Origin: Clostridia bacterium
GTDB lineage: Bacteria > Bacillota_A > Clostridia > Oscillospirales > CAG-272
DNA length: 13,963 nt
NCBI GenBank assembly: GCA_017935805.1
Contig: JAGBGV010000121.1
Location: 1 to 13,963 of the forward strand
Reading direction: 5' to 3'
Shown: piece after piece, positions 7,279 through 13,963 of the stretch
Numbering within the stretch: the first letter of the stretch is position 1
Layout of the letters: the number at the start of each line of letters is the position of its first letter
Program-made: the position numbers and the translations under genes
Notes under the pieces: generated by a model
Seen by the model: only the letters and a program-made list of their open reading frames with translations
Told to the model about the DNA's origin: nothing
The model's database searches: none

Positions 7279-8916
7279 ATGAATAGATCGAAGAATACGT
7301 TTTTAAGGCTCGCCGCGCTTATCACAGTTTGCGCCACTCTTTTGTCCTCTGCCGTGATACCTGCATCTGCGGCACACAATTACAACGAAATACGCACATA
7401 CAGCGGTCAGTTTACCGATGTTAAGTCCGCTGACTGGTTCTATACCAATGTTGCCGATGCATATGAGCTTGGTCTTATTAACGGTAAGACTGACACAACA
7501 TTCGTGCCCGGAGGCAACGTAACCCTCGCTGAAACAATCAAGCTTGCGGCGGTTATTCACAGACTCCTTGTGAGCGGCGGTGTAGACGAAAACTACTTCA
7601 CAGCTCGCTATCCCGGGGGCAATAATTGGTACGATCCTTATCTTCGCTACTGCATGACCAACAATATCGTAACGGAAGCATATCCAAACTACAACGCAAA
7701 TGCAAGCCGTGCGCAGGTAGCAGTGCTATTCTCCCGTGCGGTAATGTATTCAGAAGCTAACCTGCCTGAGATCAACGATATAACACAGTACACCTTCAAG
7801 GATGTGTCTAACACCGCATGGTATGTGTCAGCCATATTCAGAATGTACCGCTGGGGCATTATCACCGGCGACGGTCATGGCAATATCAATCCCGAGTCAA
7901 AGGTAAAGCGCAGTGAGATCGCCGCGATCGTAATGAGAATAATCGACCCGGCGGAGAGAATTGACGTGGGTGCGCCGAAAGATGAGACACCTGCCGACAC
8001 CCCCGACGATACAGATACCGATACTCCTCAAGTACCCGACAAGCCTACAACTGATGAACAGCCCTCAGGCACCACCGAAAGCATAGTAATCTATGAGGGC
8101 GAGCTTTCCGAAAAGACATTTACGGGAATCACAAGCGTAGCAGGTGAATTTGTCAGCGACGGAAGTATTCTCGTGCTTGACAAGTCCATTGCTATTGACA
8201 ACATAAACACCCTTGCACTTGAAGGAAACAATATCTCATTCAGACTGTACGAGGGCTCAGGCTACGAGGCGCTGGGAATCATCCGCGGCTGGCTCAACGA
8301 AGCATCAGTTGGTGTTGACGGCACTGCGATCCGCTCCGATGCCGAGGTATATGCCCGCCTTAACGAGATATTCTGTATCTGGATAAACGGTGAGCGTCAG
8401 ATGATCTCCGAGTTATGGTATGCAGACCACGGCGAATATACCACCTACGCTTTTTACTTCGAGGATGATATCTCCCCGGCTTCTCTTGACAGTCTCCAGT
8501 TCATGTTCGGTAAAGTAAGCAGCGATATCGCTCTTGAAGGCGGACTTGAAACTTTGGCTGACAAAATTGAGGGAGATGACAACGCGCCCCCGCCCGCAGA
8601 CGACGGTGACCCAGATAACGAGTGGAATGAAGAAGCATACAAAAATGCTGTTGAAGACGCAAAGTATGAGGCTTTGTCCATTCTCTTCGAGCATGAGAGT
8701 GAGCGCTGCACCATCCTCTACGGTCGCGGTCTGTACGGCGGATTCAACAATGATTACCGACTCATTCTCATATTCCGCGACGGATCAACTCTGACCGTGG
8801 CAAAGGAACGCCTGAACAAAGTAAGAGTAAACGACAGCGGAGACGTGCTGTACTACACAGTTGACGCCCCCGACGGAATGGAAATACAGTACGGAATCAA
8901 CCTGAAATTACAGTAA
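7279..8916 (+). CDS. Secreted SLH-domain cell-surface protein
   Basis: Surface protein of 545 residues, probably held to the cell wall. Residues 1-31 are a signal peptide (basic MNRSKNTFLR, hydrophobic core, likely cut after PASA). Three SLH repeats follow: about 44-98 (FTDVKSADWFYTNVADAYELG), a divergent one at about 116-157, and 173-223 (FKDVSNTAWYVSAIF ... IITGDGHGNINPESKVKRSEIA). SLH trimers generally bind secondary cell-wall polysaccharide. An acidic Pro/Asp/Thr linker (232-266) leads to a region of unknown fold (267-428), a second acidic linker (429-450) and a C-terminal segment (451-545). I recognise no catalytic motif. The ATG is chosen because GAGGTG lies 7 nt upstream; an in-frame TTG at 7264 lies before that site. 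First gene of a three-gene unit. Confidence 0.9.
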   Translation: MNRSKNTFLRLAALITVCATLLSSAVIPASAAHNYNEIRTYSGQFTDVKSADWFYTNVADAYELGLINGKTDTTFVPGGNVTLAETIKLAAVIHRLLVSGGVDENYFTARYPGGNNWYDPYLRYCMTNNIVTEAYPNYNANASRAQVAVLFSRAVMYSEANLPEINDITQYTFKDVSNTAWYVSAIFRMYRWGIITGDGHGNINPESKVKRSEIAAIVMRIIDPAERIDVGAPKDETPADTPDDTDTDTPQVPDKPTTDEQPSGTTESIVIYEGELSEKTFTGITSVAGEFVSDGSILVLDKSIAIDNINTLALEGNNISFRLYEGSGYEALGIIRGWLNEASVGVDGTAIRSDAEVYARLNEIFCIWINGERQMISELWYADHGEYTTYAFYFEDDISPASLDSLQFMFGKVSSDIALEGGLETLADKIEGDDNAPPPADDGDPDNEWNEEAYKNAVEDAKYEALSILFEHESERCTILYGRGLYGGFNNDYRLILIFRDGSTLTVAKERLNKVRVNDSGDVLYYTVDAPDGMEIQYGINLKLQ

Positions 8917-8917
8917 A

Positions 8918-10228
8918 ATGAAATTTGATGTAAATGAATTGATCGCACATGACGGGGATATTTGTCCCTCCTGCGGCAAGCGCCACTTCGGCAAGCTGAG
9001 TGACCTCATAATCGGCAATGGTGCTGTGGGCGCTTTACCCGATCTGCTGCGAAAATACGGTGTAAAAAAGCCCTATGTCCTATGCGACTGCAATACTTAC
9101 CGCGCCGCAGGTAAGACGGTTTGCAAGATACTCTCCTCCATCCCGATGGAGTACGTTCTCCATATAATTGACAGAGATCATCCTGCCCCTGACGAGCTAC
9201 TTGTTGGGGAAGCCATGATGTACTGTGACAACTCTTGCGACGGAGTTATTGCGGTAGGCGGCGGTGTAATAAACGATACCGGCAAGGTCATCGCATCAGC
9301 AAAAAACGTGCCCGACATCATAGTTGGCACCGCACCCTCAATGGACGGATTTGCCTCTGCCACCTCATTAATGGAGCGCGGCGGGCTGAAGATATCCCTT
9401 AATACGAAATGCCCCGATGCAGTGATAGGTGATACGGATATTCTTGCAAAAGCGCCTCCCCACATGATCCGTTCAGGCATCGGTGACATGCTTGCAAAAT
9501 ACGTCAGCCTCGTTGAGTGGCAGATCGCGAATATTATTCTTGACGAATACTACTGTCCTCGCATAGCGGAAATGGTAAAGGAGGCTCTTGACACCTGCGT
9601 CAGCCGAGCAAAGGCGGCAGTGTGTGGCGACCAAACTGCAATAAGCGCAGTAATGGAAGGACTTGTTGTCTCGGGACTCGCAATGAATTATGCAGGAGTT
9701 TCCCGCCCCGCATCGGGAATGGAGCACTACATCTCCCATATCATTGATATGCGCGCTCTTGAATTCGGTACACCGTGGGATCTTCACGGCATACAGTGCG
9801 GTATCGCGACGCTTGAAACAGTGAGAGCATACGAAAAGCTGCTTGAGGTCACACCGGATATGTACACGGCACTAAAGTATGCGCGAGAGTTTGATCTTTC
9901 CGAGTGGAACGAGCATCTCCGCAAGAAGCTGGGCAAGGGAGCGGAACTTATCATCGCGGGAGACGCAAGAGAGAAGAAATACGATCTCGCAAAGCATGAG
10001 GTAAGAATCCGCCGGATAGTCGAGAGATGGGATGAGATAAAGGAAATAATCCGCACGCTTCCCTCCTCCCATTGGCTTGAAGAATTTATGCGTGACATCG
10101 GACACCCCACCTCATTCAGCGAGCTCGGACTCACAGAGAATGACACAGTTGACGCGTTCATTATGGCAAAGGACATACGCGACAAATATGTCCTCGGCAA
10201 GCTCATGTGGGACATGGGTGTGATTTGA
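8918..10228 (+). CDS. araM: sn-glycerol-1-phosphate dehydrogenase family protein (AraM/EgsA type)
   Basis: Member of the metal-dependent glycerol-1-phosphate dehydrogenase family, which reduces dihydroxyacetone phosphate to sn-glycerol 1-phosphate with NAD(P)H in the cytoplasm. In 436 residues it shows the dinucleotide-binding GVIAVGGGVINDTGK (109-123), TAPSMDGFASATS (138-150), and the three expected metal ligands Asp190 (SGIGDMLAKY), His270 (SGMEHYISH) and His290 (PWDLHGIQCG). An N-terminal CPSCGKRHF (16-24) adds a small Cys pair. It is longer than archaeal EgsA (about 350). The ATG is one base after the SLH stop codon and has no Shine-Dalgarno sequence, so translation is probably coupled. 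No PcrB-like prenyl transferase is in the window, so the fate of the product is open. A relative acting on another polyol phosphate is possible. Confidence 0.82.
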   Translation: MKFDVNELIAHDGDICPSCGKRHFGKLSDLIIGNGAVGALPDLLRKYGVKKPYVLCDCNTYRAAGKTVCKILSSIPMEYVLHIIDRDHPAPDELLVGEAMMYCDNSCDGVIAVGGGVINDTGKVIASAKNVPDIIVGTAPSMDGFASATSLMERGGLKISLNTKCPDAVIGDTDILAKAPPHMIRSGIGDMLAKYVSLVEWQIANIILDEYYCPRIAEMVKEALDTCVSRAKAAVCGDQTAISAVMEGLVVSGLAMNYAGVSRPASGMEHYISHIIDMRALEFGTPWDLHGIQCGIATLETVRAYEKLLEVTPDMYTALKYAREFDLSEWNEHLRKKLGKGAELIIAGDAREKKYDLAKHEVRIRRIVERWDEIKEIIRTLPSSHWLEEFMRDIGHPTSFSELGLTENDTVDAFIMAKDIRDKYVLGKLMWDMGVI

Positions 10229-10257
10229 AATAATAAAAAAACTCTTGGTGGTAGATT

Positions 10258-10683
10258 ATGAAAGGTAAAATTCATTTAATTGTTGAGATCGTCCTGTGTG
10301 TAGCGATAGTAGCAACTATATTAATATTTGCAAGTCTGAATGAGTGGTCATACTGGCTGAGCTTGTTATTAATTGTTCCGCTGCTGATCATAGCCATATG
10401 TTTATTCAGAAAAATCAATCGTTACGTCTGCCCTCATTGCGGAAGATTCTTCACTATGACCGAGATCGATTGTGTTCTCAAAGATGAGCGACGTGAGCTT
10501 AGAGACGTAAAGGTACGTGTTAAACGCGTATCAAGGCTCAGTGGTCGGAGACATTCAGCTGGTCTGATCAATGAAAGACGCAGAATACCTCACGCTCAAA
10601 AAATCAATGTCTACAGCTGCACAGAAATGTGTACAAAATGCGGAGAGTGCAGAGTTGTAGAAATAGCAGAACCCGAAGAATAA
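10258..10683 (+). CDS. Small membrane protein with zinc-ribbon-like cysteines
   Basis: Unrecognised protein of 141 residues. Two hydrophobic helices lie at about 5-26 and 32-50 with a short loop (NEWSY), followed by a basic, soluble part. Cysteines form CPHC at 58-61 and a cluster CTEMCTKCGEC at 121-131, which together could bind zinc as a ribbon whose halves are separated by about 60 residues rich in Arg and Lys. Its ATG is 29 nt after the dehydrogenase stop codon with a GGTGG ribosome binding site, so it probably ends the same transcript. No function can be named from the sequence; the soluble domain probably faces the cytoplasm, given the basic flank after helix 2. Confidence 0.75.
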   Translation: MKGKIHLIVEIVLCVAIVATILIFASLNEWSYWLSLLLIVPLLIIAICLFRKINRYVCPHCGRFFTMTEIDCVLKDERRELRDVKVRVKRVSRLSGRRHSAGLINERRRIPHAQKINVYSCTEMCTKCGECRVVEIAEPEE

Positions 10684-10693
10684 ACCAACAAAC

Positions 10694-10726
10694 AAAAGAC
10701 AGCCTACGATATGTAAGCTGTCTTTT
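10694..10726. terminator. Bidirectional terminator between the SLH unit and copZ
   Basis: Perfect 10-bp stem AAAAGACAGC (10694-10703) / GCTGTCTTTT (10717-10726) with a 13-nt loop, 11 nt after the zinc-ribbon gene. On the plus strand it ends in TCTTTTCTTTTT, a good U tract. On the minus strand it ends in TTTTGTTTGTT, so it can also stop copA-copZ transcription arriving from the right. Confidence 0.88.
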
Positions 10727-10744
10727 CTTTTTGCTTATTTTATC

Positions 10745-10963
10745 TTACAGCACGTTGCACTTAAATCCCAGAGCCTCAACAGCTGCGACAATTGCCGCCG
10801 CGTCGAGCTTTTCGGGGCAAGTTACAGTTGCTCTGCCAAGCTTGAGATCAATTTCAGCCTTGCCGCCAAGCTTCTTGATTGCGTCTGCTACCTTCGCAAC
10901 ACACTTTTCGCAGTGCATACCCTCGATCTTGAAGTTTACCTTTTTCTTTTTTGCAAATAACAT
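10745..10963 (-). CDS. copZ: Copper chaperone, HMA domain
   Basis: Small cytoplasmic copper(I) carrier of 72 residues, a single heavy-metal-associated domain. The metal-binding loop is GMHCEKC with Cys18 and Cys21. The body follows the beta-alpha-beta pattern of the family (VADAIKKLGGKAEIDLKLGRATV ... AAIVAAVEALGF). A Lys-rich start (KKKK at 5-8) gives it a basic N-terminus. It lies 39 nt downstream of copA with a strong ribosome binding site (AAGGAG 8 nt before the ATG), so it is probably co-transcribed and hands copper to CopA. The nearby Cu(I)-type ATPase makes copper the best guess; Ag(I) is also usual for the pair. Confidence 0.92.
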   Translation of the reverse strand: MLFAKKKKVNFKIEGMHCEKCVAKVADAIKKLGGKAEIDLKLGRATVTCPEKLDAAAIVAAVEALGFKCNVL

Positions 10964-11002
10964 TTTTTCTTCTCCTTTGACTTGCTGTCATTATATTCGT
11001 AA

Positions 11003-13273
11003 TTAATACTTCGCCTTGTATCTCCGCAGCCGCAGTGCATTTGTTACCACACACACGCTGGAGAGTGACATTGCAGCCGAGGCGATCATCGGTGTCAGAG
11101 CTATGCCGAAAATGGGGAACAGAGCACCTGCCGCGATGGGTATGCAGAGGATATTATATCCAAACGCCCACGCAAGGTTTTCAGCAATATTCCGCATTAC
11201 CGCATGCGAAAGATCCACAGCCCGCGCCGCATCGGTCAGGTCACTTCTCACAAGAATCACTCCCGCCGATTCGATAGCAATATCTGTTCCGTGAGCCACC
11301 GCCATACCGCAGTCAGCCATTGCAAGAGCAGGAGCATCGTTCACTCCGTCGCCTATCATCACAGCATATCGCCGTTTATTGTCACCAAAGTACTCGCCGG
11401 ACATGAGTTTTTCCACATAGGCAGACTTTTCGTGAGGCTTTACACCGGAGATAACGTGGCCTATTCCCGCATCCCGTGCAATCGCTTTTGCCGTTGATTC
11501 ACAGTCGCCTGTCAGCATGAATACGTCAAATCCCTGCTCTGTCAGTCGTCTCACCGCTTCGCGGCTTGAGGGCTTTATCTTGTCGGAAAGTGCGATAATT
11601 CCGCAGAGTTTTCCGTCACGGGCAAACATTACAGGTGTTTTTCCTTCTGCCGCATATTCGTCAAGGCGGTTTTTCACCTCGTCAGACACGCTTACACCGC
11701 ATTCCGTGAGATATTCGAGATTTCCGCCCAGGCAGTCGTGACCGTCAATATATCCGCGGACACCGCCGCCGAAGGTCTGTGTAAAATCAGTCACCTCACA
11801 CGCCTCGACGCCATTTTTCGCAGCATATTCAACTATCGCCACGCCGATCGGGTGCTCACTCAGGCTCTCAAGGGAAGCCGCTACACAAACAAGCTCCGTC
11901 TCCACCTCGAAAGTATCGGAAACGCTCATCTTGCCCTCTGTAACAGTTCCTGTTTTGTCAAGAACGGCAACACTTGCCTTGTGAAGCACGTCAATAGCGT
12001 CCGCTGATTTTATTAGAATACCAAGTCCCGCGCCTCTGCCTACACCGCACATTATCGCCGTAGGGGTTGCAAGTCCGAGAGCACAAGGACAGCTTATCAC
12101 GAGAACGGATATGCCAAATCCCACCGCACGGTGCAGTGAGCCGTCGAATATCATCCAAAGGGCAAAGGTCAAAAGTGCAATACCGCAAACGATAGGCACA
12201 AACACTCCGCTGATCTTGTCTGCCAGCTTCTGAACAGGGGCCTTACTTGATGCCGCGTCATCCACAAGCTGTGTGATCTTTGCAACTGTCGTATCCTCGC
12301 CAACGTGCACCGCCTCGATTTCAGCATACCCGTATGTGAGTATAGTTCCGCAGATGAGAGTATCGCTCACATTTTTTGAGACAGGTGCGCTCTCGCCCGT
12401 AATTATGCTCTCGTCAGATGTACCGCCACCTGTCAAAACAACACCGTCGCAAGGCACAGACGCACCTGCGCGAACTATCACACGGTCACCAACCAGAAGC
12501 TCCTCCGAGGGAACGGTGAGAGTTTGTCCGTCACGGATAACCTCAGCTGTTTTCGGTGTCAGCGCCATCAGCTTGCGAACCGCGTCGGATGTATGCCGTC
12601 TCGCCCGAGTTTCAAGTATGCGCCCGAGGGTAATGAGCGTCAGGATCATTGTCACCGACTCAAAATACAGTTCCTCCGAGAAAACATGAGCCTCACCGCC
12701 GTTCAGATAAGCGTGGATCATGCATCCGAGGATATACAGTCCGTACAGCATTGATGCCGCCGCACCCGTTGCCACGAGAGTGTTCATGTTTGCGCTTTTG
12801 TGAAGTGCGCTTTTTGCTCCGTCGATGAAATAGTGTATGTTGATGATTATTACAGGAATTGCTATCACCAGCTGAACAAGCGCGTAAATGATTGGCGCGA
12901 CACCATGTCCGTGAGGATTCATAAAAGCAGGCAAAGGCAGGTGCACCATATGCCCCATGGTAACGTACATCATGATGACAGAGAGGATCGCTGATGCAAC
13001 AAACCGCTTTATCATGTCGCGGTATTTTCGGTTTTCTTCCTCCTCCGACACCTCGCGCTTCACCCACGGCCCTGCAGAATATCCTGCGTCGCCTACGGAT
13101 GAAAAGATCTTCTCTTCAGTCAGGATACTGTTATCATAAGTGAGGGTCATAGAATTTGTCATGAGGCTGACAGATGCTTCCTCGACCCCGTCAAGTGAGA
13201 GGACACACTTTTCTACCGCCGCCTGACAAGCCGCGCATGACATTCCTCCCACAGAATATTTCTTTGTCGTCAT
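11003..13273 (-). CDS. copA: Copper-exporting P1B-type ATPase
   Basis: Membrane pump that exports Cu(I), and usually Ag(I), using ATP. The 756 residues hold one N-terminal HMA domain (GMSCAAC, Cys13 and Cys16), eight membrane helices, the actuator motif ITGES (291-295), the metal-site CPC at 395-397, phosphorylation site DKTGT with Asp439, the P1B-specific His-Pro at 474-475, and GDGVNDAP at 641-648. Tyr706-Asn707 in helix 7 and Met735...Ser738 in helix 8 complete the Cu(I) signature of the P1B-1 class. I chose the ATG at 13271-13273 because AAAGGAG lies just before it; an in-frame GTG 24 nt upstream would put that site inside the gene. It is followed by copZ and preceded by a structured leader. 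No copper regulator gene is visible. Confidence 0.96.
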   Translation of the reverse strand: MTTKKYSVGGMSCAACQAAVEKCVLSLDGVEEASVSLMTNSMTLTYDNSILTEEKIFSSVGDAGYSAGPWVKREVSEEEENRKYRDMIKRFVASAILSVIMMYVTMGHMVHLPLPAFMNPHGHGVAPIIYALVQLVIAIPVIIINIHYFIDGAKSALHKSANMNTLVATGAAASMLYGLYILGCMIHAYLNGGEAHVFSEELYFESVTMILTLITLGRILETRARRHTSDAVRKLMALTPKTAEVIRDGQTLTVPSEELLVGDRVIVRAGASVPCDGVVLTGGGTSDESIITGESAPVSKNVSDTLICGTILTYGYAEIEAVHVGEDTTVAKITQLVDDAASSKAPVQKLADKISGVFVPIVCGIALLTFALWMIFDGSLHRAVGFGISVLVISCPCALGLATPTAIMCGVGRGAGLGILIKSADAIDVLHKASVAVLDKTGTVTEGKMSVSDTFEVETELVCVAASLESLSEHPIGVAIVEYAAKNGVEACEVTDFTQTFGGGVRGYIDGHDCLGGNLEYLTECGVSVSDEVKNRLDEYAAEGKTPVMFARDGKLCGIIALSDKIKPSSREAVRRLTEQGFDVFMLTGDCESTAKAIARDAGIGHVISGVKPHEKSAYVEKLMSGEYFGDNKRRYAVMIGDGVNDAPALAMADCGMAVAHGTDIAIESAGVILVRSDLTDAARAVDLSHAVMRNIAENLAWAFGYNILCIPIAAGALFPIFGIALTPMIASAAMSLSSVCVVTNALRLRRYKAKY

Positions 13274-13287
13274 ATGTTCTCCTTTCT

Positions 13288-13329
13288 TCACTGCCACATT
13301 AGAAAAATGCAGTTAGCAGTGAGTAACTG
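13288..13329 (-). promoter_or_regulatory. Possible H-type RNA pseudoknot in the copA leader
   Basis: In the RNA, stem 1 is CAGUUA (13324-13329) with UAACUG (13310-13315). The loop between them contains UCACUGC (13316-13322), which pairs perfectly with GCAGUGA (13288-13294) downstream. That gives stems of 6 and 7 bp, a 1-nt first loop and a 15-nt U-rich last loop. The second stem ends 5 nt before the AGGAG of copA. The pairing is seen; a role in regulation is inferred. Confidence 0.35.
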
Positions 13330-13344
13330 AAAGTCGCAGATTTG

Positions 13345-13373
13345 CCGCAATCAGCATTTCTGCCAAACTGCGG
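13345..13373 (-). promoter_or_regulatory. GAAA-capped hairpin after the phosphatase gene
   Basis: In the RNA, CCGCAGUU pairs with GAUUGCGG and GGCA with UGCU around a GAAA tetraloop, with a single bulged U: 12 pairs including three or four G-U wobbles. It starts 9 nt after the phosphatase stop codon. No U tract follows (next bases CAAAUCUGCG), so it is not a normal intrinsic terminator; a 3'-end stabiliser or part of the copA leader is possible. Confidence 0.4.
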
Positions 13374-13382
13374 ACGGATTAT

Positions 13383-13963
13383 TTACAATTCTGCGCCGAA
13401 ACGGATCATTGTTTTTATAAATTGAACTGCGTTCTCACCCTGTAGATTGAACGCGATCGGAACTGCTTCGCCAATTCCTGCCGCAATAAGGCTGATTCCG
13501 CAGTTGACTGAGAGAGTCTTGCCTGTGCCGATCTCGCCCTGTGTAAGACGTGAGAACACAGCGTTGATCATTCCGCCGTGAGTAACGCCCACAACTGTCT
13601 TTTTGCCCGACGCCTCAAGCATATCGTCCATGGCATGAAGCATTCTCTTAGCCGCAAGCGGAACTGACTCCACATTTCCTGCCTGACGCTCACCCTTCGG
13701 GTATTTTTCAATGCGCTCCTCAAGAGTAAGTCCGGACAAGCTGCCGTAATCTCTCTCGATAAGCCGCTCAATTACAACAGGCTCGCCAAATCCGAGAGAC
13801 CGAGCAACATATTTCGCAGTTTCATGCGCTCTGTCAAGAGGAGACGTGCAGACTGCGCCAAATGATACGCCGCACCTCTTTATGTCAAACACAAGCTTTG
13901 CGAGAGTTTCTGCCTGGGAATGACCCATAGCGTTAAGCGGTACGTTTTCCCTGCCCTGCAGTC
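13383..13963 (-). CDS. Histidine phosphatase family protein (phosphoglycerate-mutase-like), N-terminus cut by right edge
   Basis: Phosphatase or mutase of the histidine phosphatase superfamily. The reading frame is open to the window edge and its first visible residues, LQGRENVPLNAMGHSQAETL, match the stretch that follows the catalytic 'RHGET' motif in this family, so the true start and the first catalytic His lie outside. The Met at 13926-13928 is internal. In the 192 visible residues (numbered from the edge) are SPLDRAHETA with Arg44, the acid region IERDYGSLSG (Glu69) and the second catalytic His128 in VGVTHGGMIN. Possible substrates include sugar phosphates, phosphoglycerate or the cobalamin intermediate alpha-ribazole phosphate; the sequence does not decide. 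It ends 109 nt before copA, and read-through into copA is possible. Confidence 0.88.
   Translation of the reverse strand, partial: LQGRENVPLNAMGHSQAETLAKLVFDIKRCGVSFGAVCTSPLDRAHETAKYVARSLGFGEPVVIERLIERDYGSLSGLTLEERIEKYPKGERQAGNVESVPLAAKRMLHAMDDMLEASGKKTVVGVTHGGMINAVFSRLTQGEIGTGKTLSVNCGISLIAAGIGEAVPIAFNLQGENAVQFIKTMIRFGAEL

Noticed and set aside
13274..13297. Upstream GTG start for copA, adding eight residues
   Set aside because: It would place the strong AAAGGAG ribosome binding site inside the coding region; the ATG at 13273 has ideal spacing to it.
13274..13382. CopY-type cop box or preQ1 riboswitch upstream of copA
   Set aside because: No TACA-NN-TGTA palindrome is present. The pseudoknot lacks the preQ1 aptamer sequence and does not include the Shine-Dalgarno bases.
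13383..13928. Complete phosphatase gene starting at the ATG at 13928
   Set aside because: The frame stays open to the window edge and encodes LQGRENVPLNA before that Met, which matches the family's conserved segment, so the gene is truncated by the edge rather than short.

Overview
The window looks like a chromosomal piece of an anaerobic, fermentative Gram-positive bacterium of the class Clostridia, perhaps an Oscillospirales/Ruminococcaceae-type gut bacterium. The pointers are a complete F-type ATP synthase operon in the order I-a-c-b-delta-alpha-gamma-beta with a sodium-type c subunit, an ATP-dependent phosphofructokinase, an S-layer-homology (SLH) protein with a signal peptide, clear GGAG-type ribosome binding sites and sigma-A-like promoters. 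The taxonomic placement is inferred from gene content and style, not from a marker gene. I see no mobile element, CRISPR array, tRNA or rRNA, and no gene-free stretch longer than 300 bases.

Layout, left to right. (1) 1-5675, minus strand: ATP synthase operon read right to left, atpI, atpB, atpE, atpF, atpH, atpA, atpG, atpD; atpD runs off the left edge and atpC, if present, lies beyond it. Its extended -10 promoter is at 5775-5803. (2) 5870-7013, minus strand: pfkA with its own terminator (5870-5899) and promoter (7075-7103). (3) 7014-7278: divergent control region between pfkA and the SLH gene. (4) 7197-10726, plus strand: a three-gene unit with an SLH surface protein, an AraM/EgsA-type sn-glycerol-1-phosphate dehydrogenase starting one base after the SLH stop codon, and a small membrane zinc-ribbon protein, closed by a terminator at 10694-10726. 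(5) 10745-13273, minus strand: copper export pair copA (P1B-type ATPase) then copZ (chaperone), preceded by a structured leader. (6) 13383-13963, minus strand: 3' part of a histidine-phosphatase (phosphoglycerate-mutase-like) gene cut by the right edge.

How the parts fit: pfkA and the atp operon are consecutive, separately promoted units of energy metabolism, and their two predicted promoters share an identical 11-bp element over the -35 region, which suggests common regulation. The c subunit carries two carboxylates (Glu30 and Glu63) at its ion site, the pattern of two-carboxylate sodium rotors. copA and copZ form a copper detoxification pair; its leader RNA can be folded into an H-type pseudoknot directly upstream of the ribosome binding site. 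The plus-strand unit joins a cell-wall protein to an enzyme that makes the archaeal-type glycerol phosphate enantiomer; the functional link is unknown. The window is mostly ordinary core metabolism. The points most worth a second look are the c-subunit ion site, the shared promoter element, the copA leader and the SLH/G1P dehydrogenase coupling.
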